Assembly (NCBI GenBank): GCA_032718865.1
Contig: JALUTQ010000030.1
Location: 1-64,000 of the forward strand
DNA length: 64,000 nucleotides
DNA from: Tilletia caries
Taxonomy: Eukaryota; Basidiomycota; Exobasidiomycetes; Tilletiales; Tilletiaceae
Reading direction: 5' to 3'
Positions 50,151 to 62,221 of the stretch are shown here, piece by piece. The first letter of the stretch is position 1, and every line of letters begins with the position of its first letter. The position numbers were made by a program, and so were the translations under genes. The notes below the pieces were generated by a model. It ran no database searches, was not told where the DNA came from, and saw nothing but the letters and a program-made list of their open reading frames with translations.

Positions 50151-51050
50151 CTAGTGATCAGCTCCGACGGGTACGGAGATCGAAGGGGTGCGGCGGATGT
50201 CGACGTTCGTGGCGACGATAGGGTGGAGGAACCTGTCGTACAGGATCTGAGCACCTTGGGTCTGGGGCAGTTGGAGGAAGAGGAGGACCAAGAGCTTGGC
50301 GGAGTAGTAGAAGGGGAACCAAGACAGGACGACGTCGACGAATTGCTCGAGGACGACGAAGAGGCCGAACACGGACCAGTCTGATTCATGGGAAGAGAGA
50401 GAGAGAGGGCAAGTGGATCAGTGAAAGGGAAAAGACAAGAAGCAAGGCCTTTCCCCCGCGCAGAATGAGAAACGTACATGTGAGCCACTGCTTCTGGTAG
50501 TTGCCCTGCTTGTGCTCGAGTGCTTGCATCGAGTAGTAGGCGGGCATGGCGAATCCGATGGCGGTAGTCAACAGCGCAGCCATTCTGGAACGCGAGTGTG
50601 CGGGCCAGGGAAGGGGAGCGAGTAGTTGGGTCAGCTTTCCTTATTGAAGGCATTTGTTTTGGGGGGTTGCATCCTCACATGTTGAAGAAGACGAGGAAGG
50701 CAACCAGGCCAAAGGCACCAACGACGACGGGAGCCTTGGGAAGACCGGTCTGACGCTCGAGCTTGACGGCGAGGGGGACGTTGTTGAGCTGTAGGTGGAC
50801 AATGGAAAGACAGCGAGTCAGAATCGACCTTGCCATCGCTGATTTCCCGTCCAACCCGAGTGCGAGTACTCACCTCGCGATCGACCTATATTCGCACAGA
50901 GAGTGACAATGGAAAGAAGATGCAGATGCAGCAGTCAGTATCACCCAGAGAAGAAACGATCACCTTCCCCCCCCCTGACTTTGGCGCCAGACTTACATCG
51001 GCGAGAATCTGCTGGAGCTTGCCCTGGACTTGCTGGAGTTGAGCGGACAT
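50151..51050 (-). CDS. YOP1: YOP1/REEP-family ER-shaping protein
   Basis: Five exons on the minus strand: 51050-50997, 50885-50874, 50788-50679, 50584-50478 and 50380-50151; 170 residues. TB2/DP1/HVA22 family, which bends tubular ER membranes by hairpin insertion. Typical elements: N-terminal LNNVPLAVKLERQTGLPK, a first hydrophobic hairpin (VVVGAFGLVAFLVFFNIMAA), GFAMPAYYSMQALE, and a second hairpin (WSVFGLFVVLEQFVDVVLSW followed by FPFYYSAKLLVLLFLQLPQT). Length matches yeast Yop1 (about 180). Exon 2 is only 12 nt (Val-Asp-Arg-Glu) and is needed to give the family's continuous acidic-to-LNN segment. The expected tyrosine in WLTYW is created across intron 4. Confidence 0.93.
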
Positions 51051-51511
51051 GATTTACTTTGGGAGTACTTAGGTTGCACTTGACAGTTACTGTATACGAG
51101 CCGAAGATGGTGGACGTCGTGTACAGCCGCTCGCCGACCTCGTCTTCCAAACGAGTCGTGCCGCGTGCCGCATGGACCTCAGAAAGTCAAAACCTGGCAC
51201 GCAAGCGTCATCGTTCTGCGTTCGTTTGACAACGCAGATAAGATTAGATTACGAGATTTTTTTCTCAACACAGTCCGCCCGCCGCTTCGACCGCCTGAGG
51301 TCGGCCTGGACCGTGGACGGCGGCGGGTCGAATGCTCGGACTCCGTACCTAATGGGCAAGGCCCAAGCTTCAGGCATTTCTGTGCGAGAGGCAGGCCGCC
51401 CACCGCTGCCATCGTGAGCTGCCGTGTTCGTCCGGAGGGAGGAGGTTTGACCGATCCGTCGACGGTTGAGGGTCTGCAGCTCAGTTCCAAGTTCCAACCG
51501 CGGTTCCCGCT
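51051..51511. other. Region between the YOP1 start and copy B stop
   Basis: 461 bp: YOP1 promoter and leader next to the 3' end of copy B. Nothing else recognisable. Confidence 0.5.
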
Positions 51512-54500
51512 TCATCGCTTGCGCTTTCCCAGACGAAGGTGTATAGGGCCGCCCACATAAGCGTTGTTGAGCGTCGGCAAGAAATGGGCAGGAGGAATCC
51601 GCTGTCGGGAATACAGCTCCCAGAGCTTTCCACGCTTCGGGTCGTCGTTGCCTCCCATCCGTGAGATCCATTCCCCGGCCGTCTTGATGTTGTCCGCATC
51701 ATCGTACTTGGTCGAGTCCTCGAAACCGTCGACCAGGAATTTTCTCGTATCCACTTTCTCCAGTTCATCCCACTCCTTTTCGAACCGGCGGAAGACGGTG
51801 TCCCGGGACATGGTGAGCATTGCACATTCGGCTGGCCAAGACTTGCGTTGCTGCAACTCAATGTCTTCATCAGCTTTCTTTCTGTCGCCAGCCAGGAGTG
51901 TGTACGCACCGGTGTTCGCTCGCCCGCCCATCGCACGAAGGCATCCCTCTCGCTCCTTTCCGTTGGGCACACAAGCCGCCGACTGACTTGTCGCCGCACG
52001 CTCTGATTACGTAGGTCTGCAGGCATCCTAGTATCACGATGCGCGCGACGGAAAGCGTGCAAGACTTCGTGGATCTCATCCTGCTTCCGCGAAACGAGTT
52101 GCCAGTGCGGCTTGCTGGGGCCTTTAGCATCTTTGGGTGTGAGGGAAGATGAAGAGTCGAGGCCTTGGATCCAGTACAGCAGGGTGAAGTAGCTGTCATA
52201 GTCGTCGTAGTCTTCCTCATCGGAGTATTCGTCCTCTTCGGAGTGTTCGTCATCATCAGAACCATCGCCGCCATCGGAATCACCATCCGTTTCGGAACCA
52301 TCAAGCCTTGCTGGAGTTCGTACAACTTTGGTGCGCCGTAACGAGCTGGTTTCTCGCTCGGCGTAGGCGCGTTCAAGTTCCGTTGGCGGTCGAGCCACCT
52401 TGACGAAGCGAGACGAGTTACGTTGTAATTGAGCCTCGGCGTGGTCGTGCAAGTTCCTCGGAATGTGCTGCGAAGGGAACAGGAACGTGAGCCTTACTGT
52501 CTACCGCCACCCAGCAGCCCGGCGTGATACACCGCGATGTACACGTCGATGCACTTGACGTACCACCGCAGAGACAAGAGGCAGTGCAAAGGTCCCTTTC
52601 AAAGACGAGGCCAAGACGTGCCTCCTCAATGGAATACGGCACTCTGCGTACACATAAGTGCTCAAGACGTGCTCAACAACAAATACTGTGAAGCAATGTA
52701 GACACGTTCGCTTTCCGTGTACATACCATCGCGTTGGCCCAGCAGACCATGGTATCTTGAAGGTTCCTGTGAGAGCACCGCAACACAGTCAATCTTGAGT
52801 CTCTCGGCCCCTGTCCAAGAGCACAGGCGTGCTCGAACCGAGTCGACTAACCAAAGTGTTCCGAAGATTCTCCTCGTCTGACTCGTGAACACGATCAACC
52901 GCCTGCTTCAACTTGTCTAGGGTGAAGCTATAGTCCCAATCATAACTGCGACAGGGAAAGGTCAGCTCCGTTAAAAGAGGTGAGGTGCGTCAGCTCAGAT
53001 AAGAGATGCCCAAAATGAAGCAGGATAAAGGGGGCTAGTCGCCCTGTACTTACTCGGGAACATCATCGTACGAGAGAGTGTCGTCCGTGTAGTCTGACCC
53101 GCCAGTCCACTTCTTCTTCTCTTGCTCCTTGAGACGGCAGTAGCCAAGCTGGGCTAGCTCCCAGAGAGCAACATGACGAGCAAAAAGCTGCCATCCGCTC
53201 ATGCTGCTCTTCTCCGCAAGCTCGGCTGTGTCACTGCCCGTCTTATAGGTCATGTCATGCATACACAGTTCACGTTGGGACAGAGGACTGATGAACGCCC
53301 CAAAACGATGTGCAAGCCACCAGGCCACACGCTCCCGCTCTTCGCGTAACGTGACGTTGAGTTCGTCCCGAGCAAGAGACTTCTCCGGCACTTTCTTCTC
53401 CGTTGTCGTCTTTTGCTTCAACGGCACAATAGGAAGAGCCTCGATATATGAGGGGAGGAACCGCAAGCCGTAACCGCGCTCGGCATATCTGCAGATTAGG
53501 AGGCAATAAGTTCAGCTGTCCCTTCGGGTTCAGTCGCCCGCACATAACACTCACTTGAAGACCCTTTGATCTTGCGTGGCCTTGCGGGGAGCGAGAAATG
53601 ATCCGTGGATTAAGTCCATCGTGAACGTCGTATAGCCCGTGACCAGCGCTCGCGAGGCACGAGGAAGCATCCAGACCTCATCCCCCGTGTAGCCGATAGC
53701 GACCTGATCGAGGTCGAAGTTGAGCAAGATGGCCATTGGATTTGGGCAGAGCTTGAGGACGACCTGAATGCGACGATACGGGTAGATTCCGGGTACAAAG
53801 GTGATGGTCTGCGCGTTACGCAGAACGGCGTACTCGATTGGCTTGCCTGTGTTGTTGTCGAGAGGTAGATTTGAGACAAAGACTTTCTCGATCTCCTGAA
53901 GCTTTGCATTTGCCTGGTCGACGGTGAGGCCATACAAGTAGAGACTGTCATACAAAGAAGCGGACCTGTTAGTGTATGCAGGTCATACAAGACGAGAGAA
54001 TGGATGTCTTGCAACGTACTCGACATCAGAGCTTTCTGATTTCTGCGCCTCTTGGTCTGTAACACTGGTCAACGCGGCCAAGGAAATGCCGCCGGCAACC
54101 AAGACGTTGCGCCAATCGAGTCCCTTCAGCACCTCAAAGGTCATGGAGTCGAATCGAGACTGAAAGGTCGACAAGGTATTGATCTCGACAACATTCTTGC
54201 GATACTGGTCGAGCAAGAGCAGACCAGGGAGATCAGCCTTGTCCGGTCGCCGGAAGCGTATAGTCGAGCTTGAAGATGTTTCGGTGTCGCTTCCGCTTGT
54301 AAAGACTCGCTTCGCGTCCCGACCGAGTCCGACCATGAACTTCTTCCAGTGGGAGGCGGACCTATCGATTCCCAGCTGAGAAAGGGATGGACTCTCTTCT
54401 TCGTTGGCAGGAGAGACTGACGATCCACCTTCACGAGGTTGGTCCAAGACGAGACGAGCCCGCATGTACTTCTCGTTTCGAATGATCCATTCATCGATCG

Positions 54501-55164
54501 CACCTGCTCGCTGACTGAGTTTGACCGGCTCGTCGACGCGTGTGGACCCTTGCGATGTCTCTACCTTCGAAGCGTTGCGAACTGCCTGGTGGAAGACTGT
54601 GTACGGGAGTCGAGGAAGTTTCCAGATAATGTTTCCGAATCCGGGAGAAGCTACGTGAGGCACACGTTTCGCAATCACTCGCGCCTCTGCTTCCGATGCC
54701 CTACCGAGCTCGATCGCGACCCGCGCGGCCGCTTGGGCAAACAGTGCCGGTGGTTCCTGGACATCACTTTTCCCGGGTGCAGAGGGAAGCACATTGTCCT
54801 TTCCGTCTCCACTCCCAGGCTGAGTAATCGAGAGGATGATGTCCTCGTCCTGTTCGACGATCACTTTCTGGTACTTGACGTCTTGCTCGGCATGCAATTT
54901 TAGTTGGATGTAGATGGCTTCGATCATTGCCTTGCCCAAATTCTTCCCGCTCAAGTCCTCAGTTCGAAGAGCGTCGCGTACTTGCGGATGGGCAGTCGAG
55001 GCCAATAAGGGTACTCCAGAGAATTTGTCGTCCAAGCCGTCGGAGTCTGTGTCGAAGCCTGGATCGGAGTCAGAGTCAAAGTCCGGGTATCCTCGGTTGA
55101 GGCCTCGGCTGTAACCTCCGCTGTAGTCCTCGTACAAATCATTGTTGTCGTCCCACCAACCCAT
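51512..55164 (-). CDS. Nucleotidyltransferase-like protein, copy B
   Basis: Eight minus-strand exons: 55164-54020, 53944-53555, 53488-53054, 52945-52852, 52766-52727, 52643-52564, 52467-51910 and 51850-51512; 1026 residues. All seven intron positions and phases agree with copy A (37333-40819). The signature is kept: Gly358-Gly359 and Asp380-x-Asp382 (SSDVDLYLYGL), with the second Asp codon again split by intron 1. Exon 2 differs from copy A at only 12 of 129 residues, while the N and C termini differ strongly. Copy B has an extra acidic N-terminal region (repeated Asp-Ser) and a long Asp/Glu-rich insertion near residue 690-720. The last intron is only 59 nt, and its neighbouring exon ends do not align with copy A. 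The start is the first ATG; a TTG three codons upstream is ignored. Confidence 0.7.
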
Positions 55165-55712
55165 GATCGACAAGGTATCTGCAAACTCTGAGATCTGAGA
55201 GGACGAAGACGATGGAGGGAAAGTTTGGGAGGAAGCTAGACGAGCGTGACGGGTGCCGGGTTCCGACAGGCAGTGAGTCCGTCCACCGTACTTCTGACTT
55301 CGCGCAGAGCTGTGCGTGGAGTTGCAGCGTCACGCTGAGGACGCCGTGCAAAGGTGCAGACTGATGCCTGATGCCTGATGCGATGAGTGGTGGTGATGTC
55401 CTTTGCGTTCTTCACACCTGTCGTGACTTCGAAAGCCGATTGTATTTCTCATTTCTCTCGACCGTTCTCACCCGACGTGGCCGGAAGATTGCGGACCCCC
55501 ATCAAAAGGCAAGGAGGGAGGAAGGAAGGTTGCCTGGCAGTTGCAAAGGGCATTCATTCATTCCTTCTTACTCTCAGCCCGGAGGACGGCTTTGGTACAG
55601 TTCCTTGTGAAGCTGCTCGCCCAAGCAGCAAGCGATGAAATTTTCGGCCAGGGAGCGATTATAGTAGGAGGAGCGCGCAATCAGTACCCGATTAGAAGGG
55701 GGTGCGTAGATA
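55165..55712. other. Region between copy B start and P450 stop
   Basis: 548 bp holding the promoter of copy B and the 3' end of the P450 gene. A short gatgcct-type repeat occurs near 55360-55382. No other gene is seen. Confidence 0.5.
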
Positions 55713-58115
55713 TCACCGACGCGTGAAGCGGAGGGAGACGGGCTGTGTAGAAAGAAATAGTATTTGTCAGAAATGTATGTAACTGTTGCAATCTGAGAAG
55801 AGCTACTCACTCCCAGAGGTGCCCGTTGGCTGTAGTTGAGCTGGGGTGCCGGTAGCGTGTCGATTGTGTAGACTTCTCCGTTTCGCGGGTTGTACGACTC
55901 CCAGTCCATCAGAGCGAGAATGGTGGTGGCGAAGTTCTTGATCTCCAGCTTCGCAAAGCGCATCCCTGTCAGGAGGCGGAGATAACCAGAAGGATGAGCT
56001 CGGGAAACTTGACTGCCCAGCCTGATGATGATGAATCATGCTCACCTGTACAAGGATGCATGCCCGCGCCCCAGCCCAAGAACTCCATGTCGCCGCTGCC
56101 CTCCCCACGCGCCCAACGGTCAGGGTCAAATCGCTGTGGATCCGAGTAGATTTCCGAGTTGAAATGTGTTGAGCCAACCCAGTATGCCAGGAACTCGCCC
56201 TTGTGGATCTCCTCGCCGTGAACCTTGGGCGCTCTCGCGCCCTTCGTGGCATCGCCAGCGTTGAGGCGGAAAAGGGTACCCTCAACAATGAGCCGCATCG
56301 TCTCCTTCAGTGCAGCCTCAATAGTAGGGAAGCCGTTCTCCCATTCGTCAAGGGACAGCGCTTGGAGTTGCTCGACACGTGATTTCTACAGACAGACCAA
56401 AGTGTCAATGGGACATCTTGAGCGCACAATTCGAGTGTCGATGCCGAAAAGTGCGGGACTCACCTGCTCCCAGCCGCTGCCTTGGCGCGCAGCCATTGCG
56501 TCAAGGTAGTCGAAAAGCTCCTTGCTCGCTCGCTGTCGAAGCTCCGGGTGGGCGCCGAGGTACAGCATAATCCACATCGCCACCGAGGTCGAGTTGATGA
56601 TGGCTGCAAACAAGCTGCCAACCACAAACTGTAGGTAGGGCAAGAGAATACAATGATCATGAGCTACTCTCTCGCGATTTGAACGAGGCGCCCCCAACTC
56701 ACTCGAACAACATAATCCGTGTCCATACCCTGGTCCAGCAGCATGCCGACAGTGTCATCTTCGACAACACCTTCTTGAACTCGGCGGGATGCGGCTTTGC
56801 CCAGTGCAGCGAACAGCTTTTTCTGATGATGAGAAGAAGGAAGACGCGCCCAGGTGGGGAGGGTGGGGGGGTCAAATTGAGCAACATGCTTATCGGAACA
56901 AGGTCCTGATGGAGAGGTATGGGAGACTCACTCCACTCTCTTCCTTTATGCGCGATGTGCGGAAAGGATACTTGGTGAAGAAAGTCGACTGTTGGGATGT
57001 GCGTAAGTGGTAGGCGTCAGCCTCCCGTTCTTCGAGGATTTCTCCCGTCCGGGATCGCGTCGACTCACCCAGAACGATGTCGCGTTTTCCATCGCCTGTG
57101 TGGCGTGTGGAAGCAGGGAGTGAAAGTATCAGATCAATCATTACCACTGGCGTCGATTGATGGTGGATAGCACAACGCACCCAGTAGTAGCCAGCCAATT
57201 CTTCCGTGATCTTAGGGTCGTCAGAAAGGTTGGAGAACCCGACTGTTCTCATGGACATGCAGAACAGGAGCTGGATAGCAAAGAGCCGCACAGCAGTCAG
57301 CCTTTCAGCACTGTATGATCTTGCGACCCGCACTCCCAAAACTCACGGGGAACGTAAAGGCCTTAGGGTCCATGCTGCCCTTGCCCTTCTTCCAGTCCGG
57401 AACAGCGTCCAGGGCGCGAACGGTGTCCTCGCACATCAAGGGTGCCAACTTGGCCAGGCGCTCACCGCGAATGGCCTGCTTGAGGTGTTCGCGGAACATC
57501 TGGTCAGCCTTGTCCTGGTTCATGATGGCAGCTGTGGTGATCTCGGATGGAACTCCAGAAAAGAGCTTGTTCACACAAAGACGGAACACATTTCAGCCAT
57601 CGCGCATTTGTCGAGAGCGCGGAAAGTTTGGCAAAGCTCTCACCTTCTGGTATGCTTGCGAGAACTTGAGAGTGCGGGAGTAAAAGAAGGTCTTAGCATC
57701 ATCCTTGTCGCCGGCCAGGAGAACGACAGTCGCATCCCGCGCGGTGATTCGACGAGAGCCTCCATGGAAGCTGGAGCTCTCAGGGTCACCAAAGTGCTTG
57801 CGAAGGCTGTTTTAAGGGAAATAGGTTCAGCTACAGGCTCTAAGCGTCCACCAAGCTTCACAAAGGCACTCACAAGCCAACCCTGTCTGAATAGAAGTCC
57901 ATCGATCCGAGGAACGGGAACGACGAAAAAATGGGCGTGATCCTGCTGCCCTTAGGTCGGAGGGAGCTCGGAGGCGCCAGCACAAGCTGGTAGAAGGCCA
58001 GAGTGGCGACGACGGTCAACAAGGCTGTGAGCATGGGCCACGAGCTGACGTCGGAGCTGACGGAGACGGGCATGCCGTCGCTGATGTTGGAGAATGTCCT
58101 GGTGAGGGTTTCCAT
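55713..58115 (-). CDS. Cytochrome P450 monooxygenase
   Basis: Eleven minus-strand exons: 58115-57874, 57806-57644, 57565-57347, 57270-57181, 57095-57069, 56988-56932, 56822-56703, 56628-56464, 56385-56046, 55965-55811 and 55742-55713; 535 residues, a normal P450 length. An N-terminal hydrophobic anchor (PMLTALLTVVATLAFYQLVL, about 28-47) implies ER membrane attachment. Landmarks: I-helix AAIINSTS (314-321), K-helix ExxR (Glu389, Arg392), FDPDRW (447-452) and the heme loop FLGWGAGMHPCTG (463-475) with the iron ligand Cys473. Met470 replaces the Arg often found at this place, while His471 is kept. Two exons are very small (27 and 57 nt), but each restores the helix pattern. Substrate unknown; no reductase or biosynthetic cluster is nearby. 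Confidence 0.88.
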
Positions 58116-60229
58116 CTTGAGCTGCTGGATAGTTGAGAAGGGAATGGAAAAGATTGGGAGTGAGATGAGAGTCAGCACACCGATGTGAGGATGCGTGTGT
58201 TGATTGAGGTGAGGAGTCTGAACTGTGTTGAGAAGGCATAGTCAGCATCGCCGCTGTTTTATAGCAACTTGGGAGGCTCTGGGTCGGGCGTGGGACATGG
58301 GACAAGGTGGTACTGCCCTGCCAAGCGGAGCCGTGAGAGGGAGCCAGGGATCTCGCTGCCGTGGGCCGTAGAACGAGATCCGAGCTCAGACTAGACGGGA
58401 ACACGGGTGGTCAGTCATTGGGAATTGTGAGTCAAGCGACAAGCAGCCAGCAGGAGACCCAGATAGACGGCAGTTATAATTGATTTGATCGTCCATCGTG
58501 ACCGTGTGACCCACTGATTCGCTGCCGTTGACCGGTCAGCGCGTCAGCTCACAAGCGTGTCGACTGATGAGCAGTGAGCCGGTGAGTTGGTGAGGCAATC
58601 ATCCTTTAGTGTGGTGAGGGAGACGGGAGGAGATCAAGGGGGAACCGTGCGGGATTGCAGACTTGAGCGCTTGAGCGCCGAGCGGAGGCTCGAGAGCTCG
58701 AGCGAGTCGAGCAGGTCTCAGCGTCGGCCAATTTGGTCCTCGAAGGAACCAGCTTGACGTTACAGCCGAGGGCTCGAAGCAGAAGTTAGGAGACGGAGCC
58801 GCCAATCGTCTCGAGTGTTATGTTAGCTTCCCACCCCGCGGGCCCCGGTGGCTCTCCGTCCCGAGGAACCTCGGCCCTCGAGAGCAGGTGGCAGAAGCCA
58901 GCAACGTCCGATTTGCGTTGTGGTTCCCGGCCTGAAGGAATAAGGAAATGTGCGCTCTTTGGGACCATCTCGCCTGCGAGAGATGTGACTGAGACGCTGA
59001 GACAAGAAATGTCGCAAATTTAGTCCTGGACAAGTTCACTACTACTACTACTTCCACAGCCTCAACAATGAATCGCATGCCTTGCCTCGAGCCTCAAGCA
59101 GGTGCGGACAGAGGCCTCAGGCCTCATCAGATCTCAGAAAGTCACGATGGAACATCCGTACCGCCGGCAACGAGACGGTTCCGCGACTCCGCGACGGAGA
59201 GCTCATCCGGCTCTGATAGTTCCGCTCGTTGACGCTGGAATAGTCTGGTTTCCAGCACGACGGTCGGCGGCTCGGCGCCCCCTCGACGCCTGACCTGACA
59301 ATGAGACAGCGCGGTTAATGAGGAACGAGGTCTGCCGTCTGGAGGTGTAGTCGCACTACCAAGACAGCTTGCACCCTGCGCCGGCCGGGGGACCGAAGGC
59401 GCGGAGCCGCATCGTAGGGTGGTCGAGGGTTGGCCGACGACCAGCGAGGGCCGATCTGATGTTCAGGCGGGAGGGACGACCCGAGCAGACCAGTCCCGCT
59501 GACTGGCTTGTTCTCAAGGCTTGGACCCATGATTCTACCGTGCGTTCGCGTCTGCCACTGGAGAACTTGCAGGTTGGGACCGCTTCTTCGTCGCAGAAGA
59601 GACCTCCTTGCACAGTTGCCACGAGAGGACCTATGCCCTTGTTTCCAATTCGGCCGGTTCTTGACCTTATAGACACAGAAAGATTTTTGAGGTCGCAGGC
59701 ATTGTTGTGATGCGTGCAGGCTTTGACTGTGTGCTGTCCAGGAGGGAATGTGAAGAAGAGGAAGGCAAAGGGGACAGAGAGAGGAGATGAGGGTGAGCAT
59801 GTCAGATGTCAGCTAGCATCGGAAATTTAGACGTCAGGCGGGATGGGCTTCGCTGCGGTCAGAATTAGTACAGAGGTCAGCATCGAGGCGCATCTTGATT
59901 CCGGGGCAGCTTTAGCTTGACGGATTGAGCTACTTGGCAGGTGGGGCAGCAAGGACTGGGAGGCAGCGTACAGCTGACATTGGGAGCGTGGAGATGGTCG
60001 TGGTCGTAGTCGTGGTTACGCTCGTGGTCGTGATGGCCGGGCGAAGTGGTGACGAGGTTGTGATTTCTTTCGGCCGAGAAGATTCGAGCGCATTCGCGGA
60101 GAGCAACACCAGGTGGCCCCAGCATGATGCGTGCCTACTCCCCTCTCTCTACACTCACTGACTGGATCTCGATTCCGTTCTCCCGGCAGACACAGCATTC
60201 CACACCGCTTCCCTACCCACTGAGTCAAC
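58116..60229. promoter_or_regulatory. Divergent intergenic region, P450 to GDI
   Basis: 2.1 kb between two divergently transcribed genes, long for this locus. Open frames on both strands at 59315-59800 lack recognisable content. There are short ctcgag/gagctcgag repeats near 58668-58712 and a gtggtcgt-type repeat near 59995-60035. The region presumably holds both promoters. Confidence 0.4.
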
Positions 60230-62221
60230 ATGGATGAGAAGGTGAGTGTGCCTGGCCCTCTCGCCGCGTGTGCTGTGGTGGTGGTGGTGGTGGTGCGGGT
60301 CGGAGCTTCGAGGTAACTGACCAACCCAACCCACGCTCTGTCCGACGCCCCTCGCGTCCATCTCGCCCGCTCTGATCGCTTCCTCGCCATTCAGTATGGT
60401 GAGCATCGAACAAAATCCTGCTGATAAGCAAAGTCAGAGCGCCTGAGAGAGAGAGAGATACAAACTGACTCATGCTCATGCTCATGCTCTCCGCTGTGCG
60501 CTGCAGACGCCATCATTCTCGGCACCGGCATTTCGGAGTGCGTGCTGAGTGCGCTCCTCTCCGTCGACGGCAAGAAGGTGCTCCACATCGACCGCCAGCC
60601 GTTCTACGGTGCTGAATGCGCCTCCCTCAACCTCACCCAGCTCTACGAGAAGTTCCGCCCGGGTACCGCCCCGCCCTCGGACATGGGCCGCGACCGCGAC
60701 TACGCGATCGACCTCATCCCCAAGTTCATGATGGCCAACGGCGAGCTCACCAAGATGCTCGTCCACACCGACGTCACCAAGTACCTCGAGTTCAAGCAGA
60801 TCTCCGCTTCGTATGTCTTCCGCGATGGCAAGATTGCTAAGGTGCCCGCGACCGAGATGGAGGCTGTCCGATCCTCCCTCATGGGCCTCTTTGAGAAGAG
60901 GCGTGCCAAGAAGTTCTTCGAGTTTGTGCAGCACTGGAAGGACAACGACCCGGCCACTCACCAGGGTACGTCTCTCGTCATATATATATTTTGTTTTGCT
61001 TGAACTTCTTCCGCACTTGGCACTCACAGGACCGCTCTCATTGCCCAACCGCAGGCCTCTCTCTGGACGACGACTCCATGGACAAGGTGTTCACCTACTT
61101 CGGCCTCGAGCCCGGAACGCGCGACTTCATCGGCCACGCCATGGCTCTCCACCTCGATGACAGCTTCATGCAGCGTCCCGCCCGGGAGACCTACGACCGC
61201 ATCATCCTCTACACCTCCTCCATGGCCCGCTACGGCAAGTCCCCTTACATCTACCCGCTCTACGGCCTCTCGGAGCTGCCCCAAGGCTTCGCCCGTCTGA
61301 GCGCCATCTACGGCGGCACCTACATGCTCGACAAGCCCGTCGATGAGATCGTCGTCGACGAGGAGACTGGCAAGTTTGTCGGTGTTCGAAGCGGGGACGA
61401 GGTCGCCAAGGCCGACTTGGTCATCGGTGACCCTTCCTACTTCCGTGCGCCTGTGGGCAAGAAGGGAGAGGAGAAGGTTAAGGTGCGGGAGACGGGTAAG
61501 GTTGTTCGTGCCATTTGCATCTTGAAGCACCCCATTCCCAACACGGACGACTCGGACTCGGTCCAGCTCATCATTCCCCAAAATCAAGTCGGACGGAAGC
61601 ACGGTGAGTCTCAGGCGGAGGGAGAGCGGGCTCGTTTCACTGACTTCATTTATCATGCTGATCCTTTACATTACATTTGCCAGATATCTACATCTCCTTA
61701 GTCTCGGGAAACCACAACGTCTGCCCACACGGCGTCTACGTCGTACAGGTCTCGACCATTGTGGAGACGGACACCCCCGAGCTCGAGATCCGCCCCGCAA
61801 TGGAGCTCCTCGGCCCCATCTTCGACAAGTAAGTCCCTCTGTTCTCGAAGCTCGTCTGTGCGTCGCGTTTTTTTTCGGTCTGGAACCTAGGTCTAAGCCA
61901 CTACCTTCTCTATTCTAGGTTTGTCACGATTGCCCCTCTTGAAGAAGCCGCTGACTCCGGCTCGGACGACCAGATCTTCATCACCCGCTCATACGATGCC
62001 ACCTCCCACTTCGAGACTGTGGTTGACGAGTGAGTCCCTGTCCTCCCTCGCGCGCGCGCGTGCCAGCCGTTTGAAAAAAATACTGGGTGTTCTGACTTCC
62101 CTAAACGTTTCCGCGTTACCCTTTTCGCAGCATTCACGACGTCTGGAGGCGCGCGACGAACGGCAAGAAGCTCGAGCTCAAGAAGCGTCCTGATGACGAG
62201 GGAGCACAGGTCCAGGGCTGA
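60230..62221 (+). CDS. GDI1: Rab GDP-dissociation inhibitor
   Basis: Seven exons: 60230-60241, 60395-60398, 60507-60965, 61055-61603, 61684-61828, 61919-62029 and 62131-62221; 456 residues, as expected for Rab GDI. It extracts prenylated GDP-bound Rab proteins from membranes and recycles them in the cytosol. Conserved blocks are clear: the FAD-fold-like start ILGTGISECVLSALLSVDGK, HIDRQPFYGAECASLNLTQL, MDKVFTYFGLEPGTRDF, YPLYGLSELPQGFARLSAIY and VSGNHNVCPHGVYV. Exon 1 codes only Met-Asp-Glu-Lys, and exon 2 is just four nucleotides (tatg). Together with exon 3 they produce the family's Tyr-Asp before the glycine motif; skipping exon 2 shifts the frame into an early stop. Confidence 0.96.

Noticed and set aside
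59315..59800. Overlapping open frames on both strands between P450 and GDI
   Set aside because: Neither shows a domain, splice logic or plausible composition; treated as chance frames in GC-rich promoter DNA.
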